From a virus, in the IMG/VR virus record IMGVR_UViG_3300025087_000071, positions 1 to 59,445 of that record: DNA of 59,445 nucleotides; one strand, given 5' to 3'. The notes under the pieces were generated by a model. The model ran no database searches. It saw nothing but the letters and a program-made list of their open reading frames with translations, and was not told the DNA's origin. This document shows positions 28,596 through 37,445 of the stretch, piece by piece (the stretch's first letter is position 1; the number at the start of each line of letters is the position of its first letter). A program made the translations under genes and the position numbers.

Positions 28596-29507
28596 ATGGC
28601 AATGAATCGTGCACAATTCAAGAAACAACTCCAAGACGGACTCAACTCGGTCTTCGGACTCGAGTACGACCGGCACCCGGAGCGGTGGCGTCACTACATG
28701 GATGTCGAAACCGAGAGCCAGAAGTCCTACGTCGAGGACGTGATGCTCGCCGGGTTCGGCGCCGCCCAAGTCAAGCAGGAAGGGGCCGGGGTTTCCTACG
28801 ACACGACTTCGGAAACCTACACGGCACGGTACATCTTCGAGACGATCGCCCTTGCCTTTGCGATTACCGAGGAAGCCGAGGAAGACAACCTGTACGGCTC
28901 CATCGGCGCCCGTCTCTCCAAAGCCCTCGCCCGGTCCATGCAGCACACCAAGGCCGTGCGGAACGCGGACATCATCAACAACGGGTTCAATGTTTCATAC
29001 CCCGGTGGTGATGCAGTCGCTCTTTTCAGCGTCTCGCACCCGGTCAAGATGGGCGGGGTCCAGGCCAACAGACCGGCTACCGGCACCGACCTCATGGAGT
29101 CCTCGCTCGAGGACATGCTGATCCTGATCGGCACCGCTCTGGACGACCGCGGCATCCCCGTCGCGCTCTCCCCGGTCCGCCTGGGTATCCCGGTGCAGTT
29201 GAAGTTCGTCGCCCAACGAGTGCTCTACTCGAACCTGCAGTCCGACTCGGCCGAGAACAACGTCAACGCCGTGAAAGACATGGGCATCCTCCAAGGCGGC
29301 TTCGTCGCCGACGAGCGCTTCACCGACCCGGATGTCTGGTTCATCAAAACCGACTGCCCGGATGGCTTGAAGCATATCGTGCGGAAGGCGGTGATGAAGA
29401 GGGTCGAGGGCGATTTTGAGACGGGCAACATGCGTTACAAAGCACGTGAAAGATTTATCCAAGGATGGTCGGATTGGCGGGGAGCCTATGGATCTCCGGG
29501 GATTTAG
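28596..29507 (+). CDS. major capsid protein
   Basis: 303 residues, GGAGG SD. ERWRHYMDVETESQKSYVEDVMLAGFG, TARYIFETIALAFAITEEAEEDNLYG, LSKALARSMQHTKAVRNADIINNGF and LGIPVQLKFVAQRVLYSNLQ follow the HK97-fold coat proteins of the Mu gpT-like and podoviral kind. Size fits. No delta domain is evident, so the separate scaffold at 26295 is expected. An HNH gene sits directly downstream. Confidence 0.85.
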   Translation: MAMNRAQFKKQLQDGLNSVFGLEYDRHPERWRHYMDVETESQKSYVEDVMLAGFGAAQVKQEGAGVSYDTTSETYTARYIFETIALAFAITEEAEEDNLYGSIGARLSKALARSMQHTKAVRNADIINNGFNVSYPGGDAVALFSVSHPVKMGGVQANRPATGTDLMESSLEDMLILIGTALDDRGIPVALSPVRLGIPVQLKFVAQRVLYSNLQSDSAENNVNAVKDMGILQGGFVADERFTDPDVWFIKTDCPDGLKHIVRKAVMKRVEGDFETGNMRYKARERFIQGWSDWRGAYGSPGI

Positions 29508-29537
29508 GTAGCGGATTTATAAAGGAAAACTTAATTC

Positions 29538-29574
29538 TTGACCTTCTACTGAAACTGGTATATCCTTGGATATA
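29538..29574 (+). promoter_or_regulatory. HNH-gene promoter with overlapping palindrome
   Basis: TTGACC (29538-29543), 17 bases, TATCCT (29561-29566). The -10 lies in a perfect inverted repeat TATATCC-TT-GGATATA (29559-29574), different from the TGTCG-N6-CGACA element. It suggests that the HNH gene has its own controlled promoter. Confidence 0.55.
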
Positions 29575-29596
29575 TCAGCGTAAGTAGGGGGCCAAG

Positions 29597-30766
29597 ATGA
29601 GAGTTTGCAGCATAGAAGGATGCGGCAGGGAGCACTACGGTAAAGACTACTGCCGTCGTCATTATAAGTGGTACGTCGAGTACGGCCACACTGAGGCTCA
29701 GAACACGAGATGCGAGATCTGCAGCACCGAACTGACCGGGAAAAGGATCGGAAGACGATTCTGCGGACTCTCGTGCCAAATGAAGTGGCATCGGCAGTCC
29801 GGGTGCTATACGCCGGAGCGGGTCAAAGCGTCGCGCGGTATATGCAAGATCGATGGTTGCGACAATCCAGTAAAGGCGAAAGGTTTTTGTTCCGTACATG
29901 CAATGCGCGAGTGGCGACACGGAGACGCGAATACGCCAATTCGTACAACGGTGCCATGCACGATTCAAGGTTGCCTGGAAAACGGTGGCTATCACGGTCT
30001 CTGCAAGCGGCACTATTCGCAGCAATACCTACGGGACCATCGCGCAGAATACAATGCCAGGAACAGCGCTCGCCGGGCCGGCCTGAGATCGGCGACACCG
30101 GCATGGTTGACCAAGGAAGATTGGGCCGAGATTCGCCTGATCTACCGTCAGTGCTTGAAAATCACCATTGCAACCGGGGTAGAGCACCACGTCGATCACG
30201 TCTTCCCCCTCAATGGTCATGGAATCTGCGGTCTTCATGTTCCTTGGAACCTTCAGGTTCTGCCGTGGCAGGAGAATCAGGCCAAGAGCAATGGCTACGG
30301 GGACGACGTTCCAACCGTCAAAGTCTGGTCGAACGAGGAACGGGCGGAACTCTCGAAGATTGCGCTCGGGCGCGACCAGACTCCGTTTCGCACCCCGGAA
30401 TTTCGCGCGCAGGTCGGTGCCATCTCGAAAGCCGCCTGGGAAGACCCCGCCTACCGCGAGCGCATGGCAGTTTCGCGCGCAGCAACGGCGGCGACAGACT
30501 CCGAACGCTCCCGCAAATCCGCGGCGACCAAAGCCGCCTGGGCGGACCCGGAGCGAAAGGCAGCACGGGCGGCGGTGATCAGCGCTGCACGTCTTGGGCA
30601 GCCGAATGCCGTCATCTGGGACGATTCCAGGCGTCAGGCGCAGTCCGACAAGATGAAGGCTGTCTTGGCCTCACCCGAGGCGAAGGCGCAGCGCAGCGCG
30701 GCCATGCGGGCCCGTTGGGCCAATCCAAAACAGAGGGCGGCGATTCTCGCTTCTCGCAAGTCGTAA
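29597..30766 (+). CDS. free-standing HNH homing-type endonuclease with zinc fingers
   Basis: 389 residues. Several C-x4-C...C-x3-H fingers occupy about residues 1-140 (CSIEGCGREHYGKDYCRRH and similar). The HNH core is about residues 195-230 (EHHVDHVFPLNGHG ... NLQVLPWQENQAKSN). The C-terminus has repeated NUMOD3-like units (KAAWEDPAYRERM, KAAWADPERKAA, RARWANPKQRAA) that contact DNA. It sits between the coat gene and the beta-helix gene as a mobile insertion. Confidence 0.85.
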   Translation: MRVCSIEGCGREHYGKDYCRRHYKWYVEYGHTEAQNTRCEICSTELTGKRIGRRFCGLSCQMKWHRQSGCYTPERVKASRGICKIDGCDNPVKAKGFCSVHAMREWRHGDANTPIRTTVPCTIQGCLENGGYHGLCKRHYSQQYLRDHRAEYNARNSARRAGLRSATPAWLTKEDWAEIRLIYRQCLKITIATGVEHHVDHVFPLNGHGICGLHVPWNLQVLPWQENQAKSNGYGDDVPTVKVWSNEERAELSKIALGRDQTPFRTPEFRAQVGAISKAAWEDPAYRERMAVSRAATAATDSERSRKSAATKAAWADPERKAARAAVISAARLGQPNAVIWDDSRRQAQSDKMKAVLASPEAKAQRSAAMRARWANPKQRAAILASRKS

Positions 30767-30886
30767 CCAGCGCGCGGCCGTCCTTCGCGCCTTTCCCGGG
30801 CGCGTGGGCCGCACGTTCCTTTTCGCTGTCGGCTGGGCGTCAACCTGTGTATCTCCGCATGGCCGGCTTGATCTAGGAGATTTGAC

Positions 30887-31864
30887 ATGACACGTTTTCC
30901 GCACGGTATTTCCAGTATGGGCATTCCAGTGCTTGGTGGAGCGGGGATCCCGTTCACCGGCACGTACTACTTCGTCAAGCCGTCGACGGGGTCCGACAGC
31001 AATTCAGGGCTAGAACCAGGCAAGGCGCTCAAGACGCTTGCTCAAGCTCAGACGAAGGCCACGGCAAATAAGAACGACGTGGTGTACCTGATTGCCGAGA
31101 GCAACACGGCGGCGGATACCACGGATTACCAGTCCGCGACGCTGACATGGGCGAAAGATCTGGTCCACCTGATAGGCATCGGAGCACCATCGATCGTCAG
31201 TCAGCGCTCGCGGATCGCGCAACTTTCGACCGCCACTGCGGTAAGCCCGCTGGTGAACGTGACAGCGAACGGCTGCTATATCGCCAATATCAGCGCCTTC
31301 CAAGGCGTTGCCGACGCGACCTCGCTGATCGACGTGCAGGTAACCGGAGCGAGGAACGTGTTCGAGAACGTGCACTTCGCCGGGATCGGTCACGCGACAA
31401 TGTCGGCGGCCGGCGCATGCTCGCTGAAACTCGAAGGTGGGGCAGAGAACGTCTTCCGTGGCTGCGTGATCGGCGTAGATACGATCGATACCGATGCCGA
31501 TGGCGTAAACCTGCTCTGCGATACGGCAGCAACCCGCAATCTGTTCGAAGAATGCCTGTTCCAACTGTGGATTACGGCGACAGGCGCCTCGCATGTCAAG
31601 CTCGTGGATACGACCGCAATTGACCGCTGGCTGTGGTTCAAGCGCTGCCTGTTCGCCTCCGAGTCGGTCAACAAGACCATCGACATGGCCGAAGTGTTCA
31701 ACATCCCGGCCGGAATCAGCCAAGGCAAGATCATTCTGCAGGACTGCGCGGCTATGGACGATGGCGGCGCTCCGGTCTGGACAGCGGGCACGGAAGGCAT
31801 CGTGTGGGCCAACATGCCGGCACCGACTGCTTCAGCGGCCGGTGGCCTGATGACCAACCTGTAA
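30887..31864 (+). CDS. right-handed beta-helix structural protein
   Basis: 325 residues. After an N-terminal region, FVKPSTGSDSNSGLEPGKALKTLAQA is the usual entry to pectate-lyase-like beta-helices, followed by coils such as SLIDVQVTGARNVFENVHFAGIGHA and NLFEECLFQLW. No catalytic motif seen. Likely a virion surface or spike-like protein; a capsid-fibre role is possible because of its place after the coat gene. Confidence 0.65.
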   Translation: MTRFPHGISSMGIPVLGGAGIPFTGTYYFVKPSTGSDSNSGLEPGKALKTLAQAQTKATANKNDVVYLIAESNTAADTTDYQSATLTWAKDLVHLIGIGAPSIVSQRSRIAQLSTATAVSPLVNVTANGCYIANISAFQGVADATSLIDVQVTGARNVFENVHFAGIGHATMSAAGACSLKLEGGAENVFRGCVIGVDTIDTDADGVNLLCDTAATRNLFEECLFQLWITATGASHVKLVDTTAIDRWLWFKRCLFASESVNKTIDMAEVFNIPAGISQGKIILQDCAAMDDGGAPVWTAGTEGIVWANMPAPTASAAGGLMTNL

Positions 31865-31878
31865 CCAGGAGAATAACC

Positions 31879-32403
31879 ATGAGCTTCGATTACGCAGGAT
31901 ACAACCGCAACGGCCAGCTTTTCTACGCGGCCAACGTCTCGACGAAGAACGTCGTAGCCGTGGCTACCGCAATGACTGGCCTCATCCTCTACAACCCGGC
32001 AGGGTCTGGAAAGAACTGCCTCATCGCCGATGTCGGGTTCTCGTGGGTCACCGCACCTGCTGCCGTCCACAACCTAGGCATCGGCTTGGCGGCGCCCCAC
32101 ATAACCATTCCGTCGAGCCTCACGGTGGCTGGTTCGCCGACGAAAAGAGCCGATGGATCGGGTAATGCCGGTGGTTCGATCACGGTGGCCTACGACGCGG
32201 CGACGCTGGCCGTTGCGCCTGTGGCAGCGCGCTGGCTTGGCGGGGCCGTCTACGGGTCTGGAGTCGGCGAGTCGCCCTATGCGGGCTTCTGGGAGATCCA
32301 AGGTGCCCTCATGCTCATGCCGGGTGCCGTCGCCTGCCTGATCGGCTTGACGACGACGCTGGCCGGGGTGGGCAGCATCACCTGGGCCGAGGTGCCGGTC
32401 TAA
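31879..32403 (+). CDS. probable structural protein, 174 aa
   Basis: Starts at the ATG 31879 with AGGAG SD. Beta-rich, Gly/Ala-rich sequence (MSFDYAGYNRNGQLFYAAN...). Lies in a run of small late genes with similar composition. No family recognised. Confidence 0.6.
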   Translation: MSFDYAGYNRNGQLFYAANVSTKNVVAVATAMTGLILYNPAGSGKNCLIADVGFSWVTAPAAVHNLGIGLAAPHITIPSSLTVAGSPTKRADGSGNAGGSITVAYDAATLAVAPVAARWLGGAVYGSGVGESPYAGFWEIQGALMLMPGAVACLIGLTTTLAGVGSITWAEVPV

Positions 32404-32413
32404 GGAGGGCACC

Positions 32414-32785
32414 ATGGCAAACACCGTCACGGTGCGGACTCTCGAAGAGGGTCCGCGCAACGTCATCGTGCATGTCGCCTTGGAGTCGGATGGCGTCACC
32501 GGCGAAGTGGTGAACCAGAAGATACTGGAAGGTCACCGCTTCGTCATCATGGGGGTCAAGAGTTCCCTATCAGGGTTCGATGTCATCCTCTCCTTCGATG
32601 ACCTCTCCGATATCCCGGCCTGGGTGTGCACCCCTGACTCGAAGCCGCAGGATTTCTTTTCGATCGGTGGCATCGCGGATCCGGGCGGGCTTGACTCGCA
32701 GAAAAACCTCCTGCTCTCCACAAGCGGATTCACGTCGGCTGGCGACAAGGGGACCATGATTATCCACGCGAGGAAAAAACCATGA
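32414..32785 (+). CDS. probable structural protein, 123 aa
   Basis: MANTVTVRTLEEGPRNVIVHVAL... with AGGAGG SD. The N-terminal strand pattern resembles small phage decoration or head-tail proteins. Its stop overlaps the next start (ATGA). Confidence 0.6.
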   Translation: MANTVTVRTLEEGPRNVIVHVALESDGVTGEVVNQKILEGHRFVIMGVKSSLSGFDVILSFDDLSDIPAWVCTPDSKPQDFFSIGGIADPGGLDSQKNLLLSTSGFTSAGDKGTMIIHARKKP

Positions 32786-33291
32786 GCGGCGGACAAGTCG
32801 AAGTCGTATCGAGGACCATCTTCGTTCAGGATGAGTTCAAGCGGCCCGCTGACACCACGGCCTACACCGCTGGAGACGTGGTTGCCGACTCAACCGGCAT
32901 CGCTCGGATGCTTCGCTTCGCCAAAGCAGCGCGCAGCCCTGGCGGCGGCGGCGTCATTCAAAGCTGCTTGCTGGTCGATTCCACTGCAGAGAGCACGAAA
33001 CCAGACTTGGAGTTGTACCTGTTCGACAGCGTCATCACCATGCAGGACGACAACGAAGCTTGGGCTCCGACTGACTTGGAGATGCTTTCCTTTGTCGGCT
33101 GGATATCGTTGCCATCGTCTTCGTTCAAGACGTGCGGAGCGAACGGCATTATCCAATCGCCCGACAAGGCGCTCGCCTTTGTCTGCGCGCCAAAAGTTGT
33201 CGATCTATTTGGTGTCCTCGTAGTAAGGAATGCGTATACACCCGTGAGCGGTGAGCAGCTTAGAGTAAAACTCGCTATCTTGACGGACTAA
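32782..33291 (+). CDS. probable structural protein, 169 aa
   Basis: MSGGQVEVVSRTIFVQDEFKRPADTTAYTAGDVV... The opening F-x-R-P-x-D-T-x-A-Y-x-x-G-D-V-V is common in small phage virion proteins of unknown exact role. Beta-rich by eye. Three bases separate it from the next gene. Confidence 0.65.
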   Translation: MSGGQVEVVSRTIFVQDEFKRPADTTAYTAGDVVADSTGIARMLRFAKAARSPGGGGVIQSCLLVDSTAESTKPDLELYLFDSVITMQDDNEAWAPTDLEMLSFVGWISLPSSSFKTCGANGIIQSPDKALAFVCAPKVVDLFGVLVVRNAYTPVSGEQLRVKLAILTD

Positions 33292-33294
33292 GCC

Positions 33295-34686
33295 ATGCCG
33301 ATCGGAACCCGTCGCGCCCTATTCGCGGACACGCGGGATCAGCGTCAACTGCTCTCTCGCATACTCTCCGACGGTAACACCGCCGCCTGGTATCAGCCCG
33401 GCGTCGGGCATGCTCCTACTGACATCCTGAACGCCAGTCTGTGGGCAAACTGGGTCAGTGGTACTGCCGGGACTGCTGCCGATCTTGCGCAGGCTACGGG
33501 GGCAGCGCAGCCGATTGTGCTGTCACACACCGGGACGAACTATGCGTTTTTTTCTGGTGCCGCGTCTAATTGGTGGAGTTCTCCTCATGCAGCGTGGAAC
33601 ACATTAACGGGATCATTCGATATTGATTTCGAGCTATTTGTTGCAACCAATACACCCACTGTCTTACAGTCGACCTGGATGGCAAAGGATTCTTCTGGCG
33701 GAAACATGCGTGACTACTGGTTTGACCAGCAAGTCACAACAGGAAATATCAGGTTTATTGGGTATATTGGCGATGTAGTGAAGGCATGGAATTCTGGGGC
33801 ACCATTAAGTGCCACAGTAGGCACTAATATCTTCGTGAGATTCAAAATGACCTACGCGGTGGGCGGAACGTCAGTCATGGATTTTTACACGTCAACAGAC
33901 GGAGTATCGTGGAGTACACACGGTACTCAGGCATCTGTCGCGACAGCGGCGGCCATAGATTCGGATCCACAAGATGTGATAATTGGCAATAAAGCATGGG
34001 ATGATTCTCCTCTTAATGGGGGAATAAGGCGGATTCGTGTGTATTCCAGCGACAGGGATGCTGGCGGAACATTAACTGGAGATTTTAACGCAAAGACAGC
34101 AAGTGAAACATCTACAAATGGTGCGACACTGTCAAGTGGCGGAGCAACATTTACTCTTGTAAATACCGGCGCAACGCCAGCGCAGATCGTGGGGAGTCCG
34201 CAGTTGCTCGGCAATGGTTCAGCGCACTTCATGCAATCCGGGGCTTTCGCGCTCGCTGCTCCATACGAGTTTTTTGACGTGTTCAAAGCTATCAGTTGGA
34301 CCTCGGATGACGTGCTGTTCGATGGCCGCGACGCTGATTATGAGTTCGCGGCGCAGCAGTTCACGGGCACACCACAAATCAGGCTGAAGGATGCCGGGGC
34401 CGCGACAACCGGCGTATCCCCAACGCTCAACACGTGGAACATCCTCTATACCTCGGTGGCCGCGGACGGCACCGGAACGATCCAGTTGAACAACGGAACT
34501 CCGGTCACGGCGGCATTATCTGCCACTGCATTGACGGGACTGACGATGTGGCGGAAAGGACTGACGGCAGGTGGTTACGGGAATTTCCAACAGAAGGACA
34601 AGATACTGCGCGGAACGGTCAGCAGCGCTGCAACGCGGCTCGCTATTCAGCAGCGGCTGGCTAAACTTCACGGCATTACCCTGTGA
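33295..34686 (+). CDS. lectin-like receptor-binding candidate
   Basis: 463 residues. After a short N-terminal adaptor, the region of about residues 65-260 has concanavalin/LamG-like beta-sandwich features (GSFDIDFELFV, RFKMTYAVGGTSVMDFYTSTDGVSW, GGIRRIRVYSSDRDAGG). A second sandwich-like part follows (AISWTSDDVLFDGRD...). The middle third of the gene is visibly richer in A/T than both ends, which suggests domain exchange, as in host-range proteins. Confidence 0.65.
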   Translation: MPIGTRRALFADTRDQRQLLSRILSDGNTAAWYQPGVGHAPTDILNASLWANWVSGTAGTAADLAQATGAAQPIVLSHTGTNYAFFSGAASNWWSSPHAAWNTLTGSFDIDFELFVATNTPTVLQSTWMAKDSSGGNMRDYWFDQQVTTGNIRFIGYIGDVVKAWNSGAPLSATVGTNIFVRFKMTYAVGGTSVMDFYTSTDGVSWSTHGTQASVATAAAIDSDPQDVIIGNKAWDDSPLNGGIRRIRVYSSDRDAGGTLTGDFNAKTASETSTNGATLSSGGATFTLVNTGATPAQIVGSPQLLGNGSAHFMQSGAFALAAPYEFFDVFKAISWTSDDVLFDGRDADYEFAAQQFTGTPQIRLKDAGAATTGVSPTLNTWNILYTSVAADGTGTIQLNNGTPVTAALSATALTGLTMWRKGLTAGGYGNFQQKDKILRGTVSSAATRLAIQQRLAKLHGITL

Positions 34687-34979
34687 AGCCCGCCATGCTG
34701 AAACTCACCTACCTCACCCAAGCCGACGCGCAGACCCGCGCCGCCTCGCTGCACACGCAACTCAAGGCGACGAATTCGCTCTACCGGGCATCCTGTGATC
34801 TGTACGATGCTGGAGGGCCGGGCGGTACGGCGCGGTGGGATGTGCCGAAGCAGGACGTGGACAAGTTCGGCGTTCCACTGGATACGAAATGGCATGTCAC
34901 GGTGGACAATCGGGTTAGACCTGTGATGACGAAGGCGGAGACGGGTACGATTGTCGAGTGGACAGTGGTGGTGAAGTAA
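34683..34979 (+). CDS. hypothetical protein, 98 aa
   Basis: GTG at 34683 overlaps the previous stop; ATG 34695 is an alternative. LKLTYLTQADAQTRAASLHTQL ... KWHVTVDNR ... GTIVEWTVVVK. Soluble and unknown. Its TAA shares a base with the next ATG (TAATG). Confidence 0.6.
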   Translation: MKPAMLKLTYLTQADAQTRAASLHTQLKATNSLYRASCDLYDAGGPGGTARWDVPKQDVDKFGVPLDTKWHVTVDNRVRPVMTKAETGTIVEWTVVVK

Positions 34980-35335
34980 TGGAATGGCGCGACGTAGCGA
35001 TGTTGTCGATGTCCGGGTTTTCTGCTGTGCTGTCGGTATTGATCGGCATCGTCGCGTATTTGCTGAAAATGGAACTGAGCCGCAAGGCTGACGTGAGCGA
35101 CGTAAGGAATAACACGAAGTTGATCGAGACTCACATCATCGAATATGTGCGACGGCACAGTGAAGTCACAGCCGATGTCGGGACTCTGTACTCAAAGCTG
35201 GCGGACGAGAAGACCGATCGGCTACAGGACCACATTGACATGCTCGTGGCGCAGAACAAGGCGCAACAATCGGTGATGGAAACGCTATCCAGCATCACGG
35301 CGCGGGTGACGGGCAACGGAAAAGGGACGACATGA
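34979..35335 (+). CDS. membrane-anchored coiled-coil protein
   Basis: 118 residues. One N-terminal membrane helix (about 10-31, MSGFSAVLSVLIGIVAYLL) and a long helical C-terminus with heptads. This is the look of an accessory lysis protein or i-spanin/antiholin. It lies upstream of a two-segment holin-like gene. Confidence 0.6.
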   Translation: MEWRDVAMLSMSGFSAVLSVLIGIVAYLLKMELSRKADVSDVRNNTKLIETHIIEYVRRHSEVTADVGTLYSKLADEKTDRLQDHIDMLVAQNKAQQSVMETLSSITARVTGNGKGTT

Positions 35336-35514
35336 TGATTAACTCCAAGTTCGAGATTTATCGCACCCGCACCAAGCAATACCGCTGGCGGCTGCGGGCG
35401 GGAAACGGCGAGATCATCGCGCATGGCGAGAGCTACAAGCGGCGCGAGAAATGCCATCACGCGATCAAGCTGGTACAGCAATCCGATCTCGCTAACATCG
35501 TGACGCTGAAATGA
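35332..35514 (+). CDS. YegP/DUF1508-like protein
   Basis: 60 residues. KFEIYRTRTKQYRWRLRAGNGEIIAHGESYKRREKCHHAIKLV matches the DUF1508 fold (F-E-I-Y-x-x-x-x-x-x-x-W-R-L-x-x-x-N-G-x-x-I-A). Function unknown; common in bacteria and phages. ATGA overlaps on both sides. Confidence 0.8.
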   Translation: MMINSKFEIYRTRTKQYRWRLRAGNGEIIAHGESYKRREKCHHAIKLVQQSDLANIVTLK

Positions 35515-35843
35515 GCGACGACGGCCCTGAGCGCCGCAAGTTCGGTATCCGGCGCGACCTGAACGGGTTGGTGCGCGGTAAGGATGGCGAGATATCCGGC
35601 AGCAAGCTCGGAACCTACGCCGGGCAGATCATCGCGGCCAAGTTGCTGCTGGTGAACAGCCTGCCGTCGTGGGACGTGCTGGCGGTCCTGTTCCTGGTCC
35701 TGATCGCCCCGGAGGCTTACAAACAGGTCTTGGCGATGCGGTGGGGCGGTAGTAGCGTTGGACAGGTCACGACGCGCACCGATACGCACGAAAAGTCGGT
35801 GCAGGAGATCGTGAGCAAGCCCGCGAAAGAGGCGAAAAAATGA
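35511..35843 (+). CDS. holin-like membrane protein
   Basis: 110 residues. Charged N-terminus, then two hydrophobic segments around a short turn (AGQIIAAKLLLVNSLPSWDVLAVLFLVLIAPEAYKQVL), then a charged C-terminal tail. That is a class II holin topology. It would release the GH19 endolysin encoded 30 kb away. Assignment by topology only. Confidence 0.6.
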   Translation: MSDDGPERRKFGIRRDLNGLVRGKDGEISGSKLGTYAGQIIAAKLLLVNSLPSWDVLAVLFLVLIAPEAYKQVLAMRWGGSSVGQVTTRTDTHEKSVQEIVSKPAKEAKK

Positions 35844-36499
35844 CAACGTCAAACACGTATTCTTGGTCGCCCGAGATCGCTGAGTTTGTCGATATCGCGT
35901 TCAGCCGCGCTGGGGTGGACCAACGCACGCTGACCGGGCAGCACGTTCGAGATGCCCGCATGTCACTCAACCTCATGTTTGCCGACTGGGCGACCGATGG
36001 GGTGCGTAATTTCGTTGTCGAGCAGGCGACGAACCTGACGGTGGTTGTGGACCAAGACGATTACGCAATACCGACAGGGACGCTTGCGATTCTGGACCCG
36101 ATCTTTATCCGCAGTTCACTGGCTACGCCGATTCAACTTCTCAGCCGTGGCGACTACCAGAGGATACCGGACAAGACGGTTTCAGGAATCATCAAGAGCA
36201 TGTTCTTCGACCGCCCAACCTTGAAAGCTTGGATGTGGCCGGTAGGAGAAGCCATCACTGACGCGGTGGGGTATTGGAGGCTTCGCCGGATTCAGGACGT
36301 GACTGCGGCATCTGAGACACCTGACGTTGCGTATACGTGGTTTGAAGCCCTGGCTTCTGGCCTTGCTGCACAACTCGCGCTGATCCACAATCCCGGCAAG
36401 TTTCAGATTCTCGAAGGGCTGGCGGCAAGGGCGCTGAAGAGAGCCAGGGACTTCGAGAGAGAGCGTACTGACACGACGTTTCAGTTGGCGAGGATCTGA
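35840..36499 (+). CDS. tail accessory/adaptor protein (P22 gp4-like)
   Basis: 219 residues. FSRAGVDQRTLTGQHVRDARMSLNLMFADWATDG ... DDYAIPTG ... WMWPVGEAITDAVGYWRLRRIQD ... FEALASGLAAQLALIHNP follows the head-to-tail adaptor family of P22-like and related podoviruses, which plug onto the portal. Its place before the gp10-like gene agrees. Confidence 0.75.
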   Translation: MTTSNTYSWSPEIAEFVDIAFSRAGVDQRTLTGQHVRDARMSLNLMFADWATDGVRNFVVEQATNLTVVVDQDDYAIPTGTLAILDPIFIRSSLATPIQLLSRGDYQRIPDKTVSGIIKSMFFDRPTLKAWMWPVGEAITDAVGYWRLRRIQDVTAASETPDVAYTWFEALASGLAAQLALIHNPGKFQILEGLAARALKRARDFERERTDTTFQLARI

Positions 36500-36789
36500 T
36501 GGCAAAGCTCGCCACCGGAAAATTCGCGTGGTTTCAATGCCAGCGTTGCGGTATGCGCGGCAGGTACATTGATTCAGTTGCCGACGGCGACAATCCCGGC
36601 CTTCGTGTTCACGCCGAATGCAGAGACGTAAAAAATCCGCAGGAGGAACCTTTCACCGCCGAGGACGGCATTGCCTTGGCGCACCCGGCCCCTGACCTGG
36701 ATACCGCGGCGGCCGGTGGTGGAGATGGAGCGACGCTCGTTGATAACCTGCCGCCGTTGACTGGGGGCTACTTCGGTGGGAGTACGTGA
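36499..36789 (+). CDS. small zinc-ribbon protein in the tail cluster
   Basis: 96 residues. WFQCQRCGMRGRY (Cys pair near 14-17) and later HAECRD form a likely one-zinc knuckle; the tail is acidic and Gly-rich. TGATG start. Often found between tail adaptor genes; unknown role. Confidence 0.6.
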   Translation: MAKLATGKFAWFQCQRCGMRGRYIDSVADGDNPGLRVHAECRDVKNPQEEPFTAEDGIALAHPAPDLDTAAAGGGDGATLVDNLPPLTGGYFGGST

Positions 36790-37445
36790 TGCCAGGGTTC
36801 GGTTGGAATCACACTACGTTGAAAGCCGCCATCATCGCTTTCGTCGAAGATACGGGGACTCCTTTCGCTTCCGACGTGGATATCTGCATCGGCCTGGGTG
36901 AACTCGGCCTCCTGAGAGACTTGGACCTCGATATCTTCGATGCGATCGACACCGGGGTTTTTACCGCGAGCAGCCAGATCGTTCTCAAGCCGCCGAACTT
37001 TGTCGCAGACCGCTCGCTGACGTTCTCATCGGGCGGGAAGACCTACCCGCTGATCCAGAAGACGCGGGAGTACATCCTTGACTACTGGCCGACAGAGACT
37101 ACAACGGCCGCCCTGCCGAAGTATTACGCCGATCTGGACGACACGCGATGGATCGTCGCCGGAACGCCTTCAACGGCGCATACCTGGACGGCGCACTTTA
37201 TGAAGCGGCCGGCGGGTCTGTCGAGTACGGTCGCTACGACGTGGCTCGGGACAAATTGCCCGGATGCCCTCCTGTACGCCTGCCTCGTCTATGGGGCAGA
37301 ATACCTGAAGCAAGGCGAATCGCTTCCGATCTGGGAGCAGGAGTACGTCAAAGTTCTCAGTTCGGCTAGGAACGAAACCCGTCACCATCGCCGCAAGGAC
37401 TACGCGCCGATGACCATGACGCCGATGCCGCGAGCGGAGCGATGA
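36786..37445 (+). CDS. tail adaptor protein (second, gp4/gp11-like)
   Basis: 219 residues. TLKAAIIAFVEDTGTPFASDVDICIGLGELGLLRDLDLDIFD, YWPTETTTAALPKYYADLDDTRWIVAGTP and CPDALLYACLVYGAEYLKQ follow the same adaptor class as the 35840 protein and may be a distant relative. Probably part of the head-tail joint. Confidence 0.7.
   Translation: MMPGFGWNHTTLKAAIIAFVEDTGTPFASDVDICIGLGELGLLRDLDLDIFDAIDTGVFTASSQIVLKPPNFVADRSLTFSSGGKTYPLIQKTREYILDYWPTETTTAALPKYYADLDDTRWIVAGTPSTAHTWTAHFMKRPAGLSSTVATTWLGTNCPDALLYACLVYGAEYLKQGESLPIWEQEYVKVLSSARNETRHHRRKDYAPMTMTPMPRAER

Noticed and set aside
29710-30876. 388-residue frame overlapping the HNH gene
   Set aside because: Overlaps the zinc-finger and HNH core in another frame, with biased composition and no start signal; a shadow.
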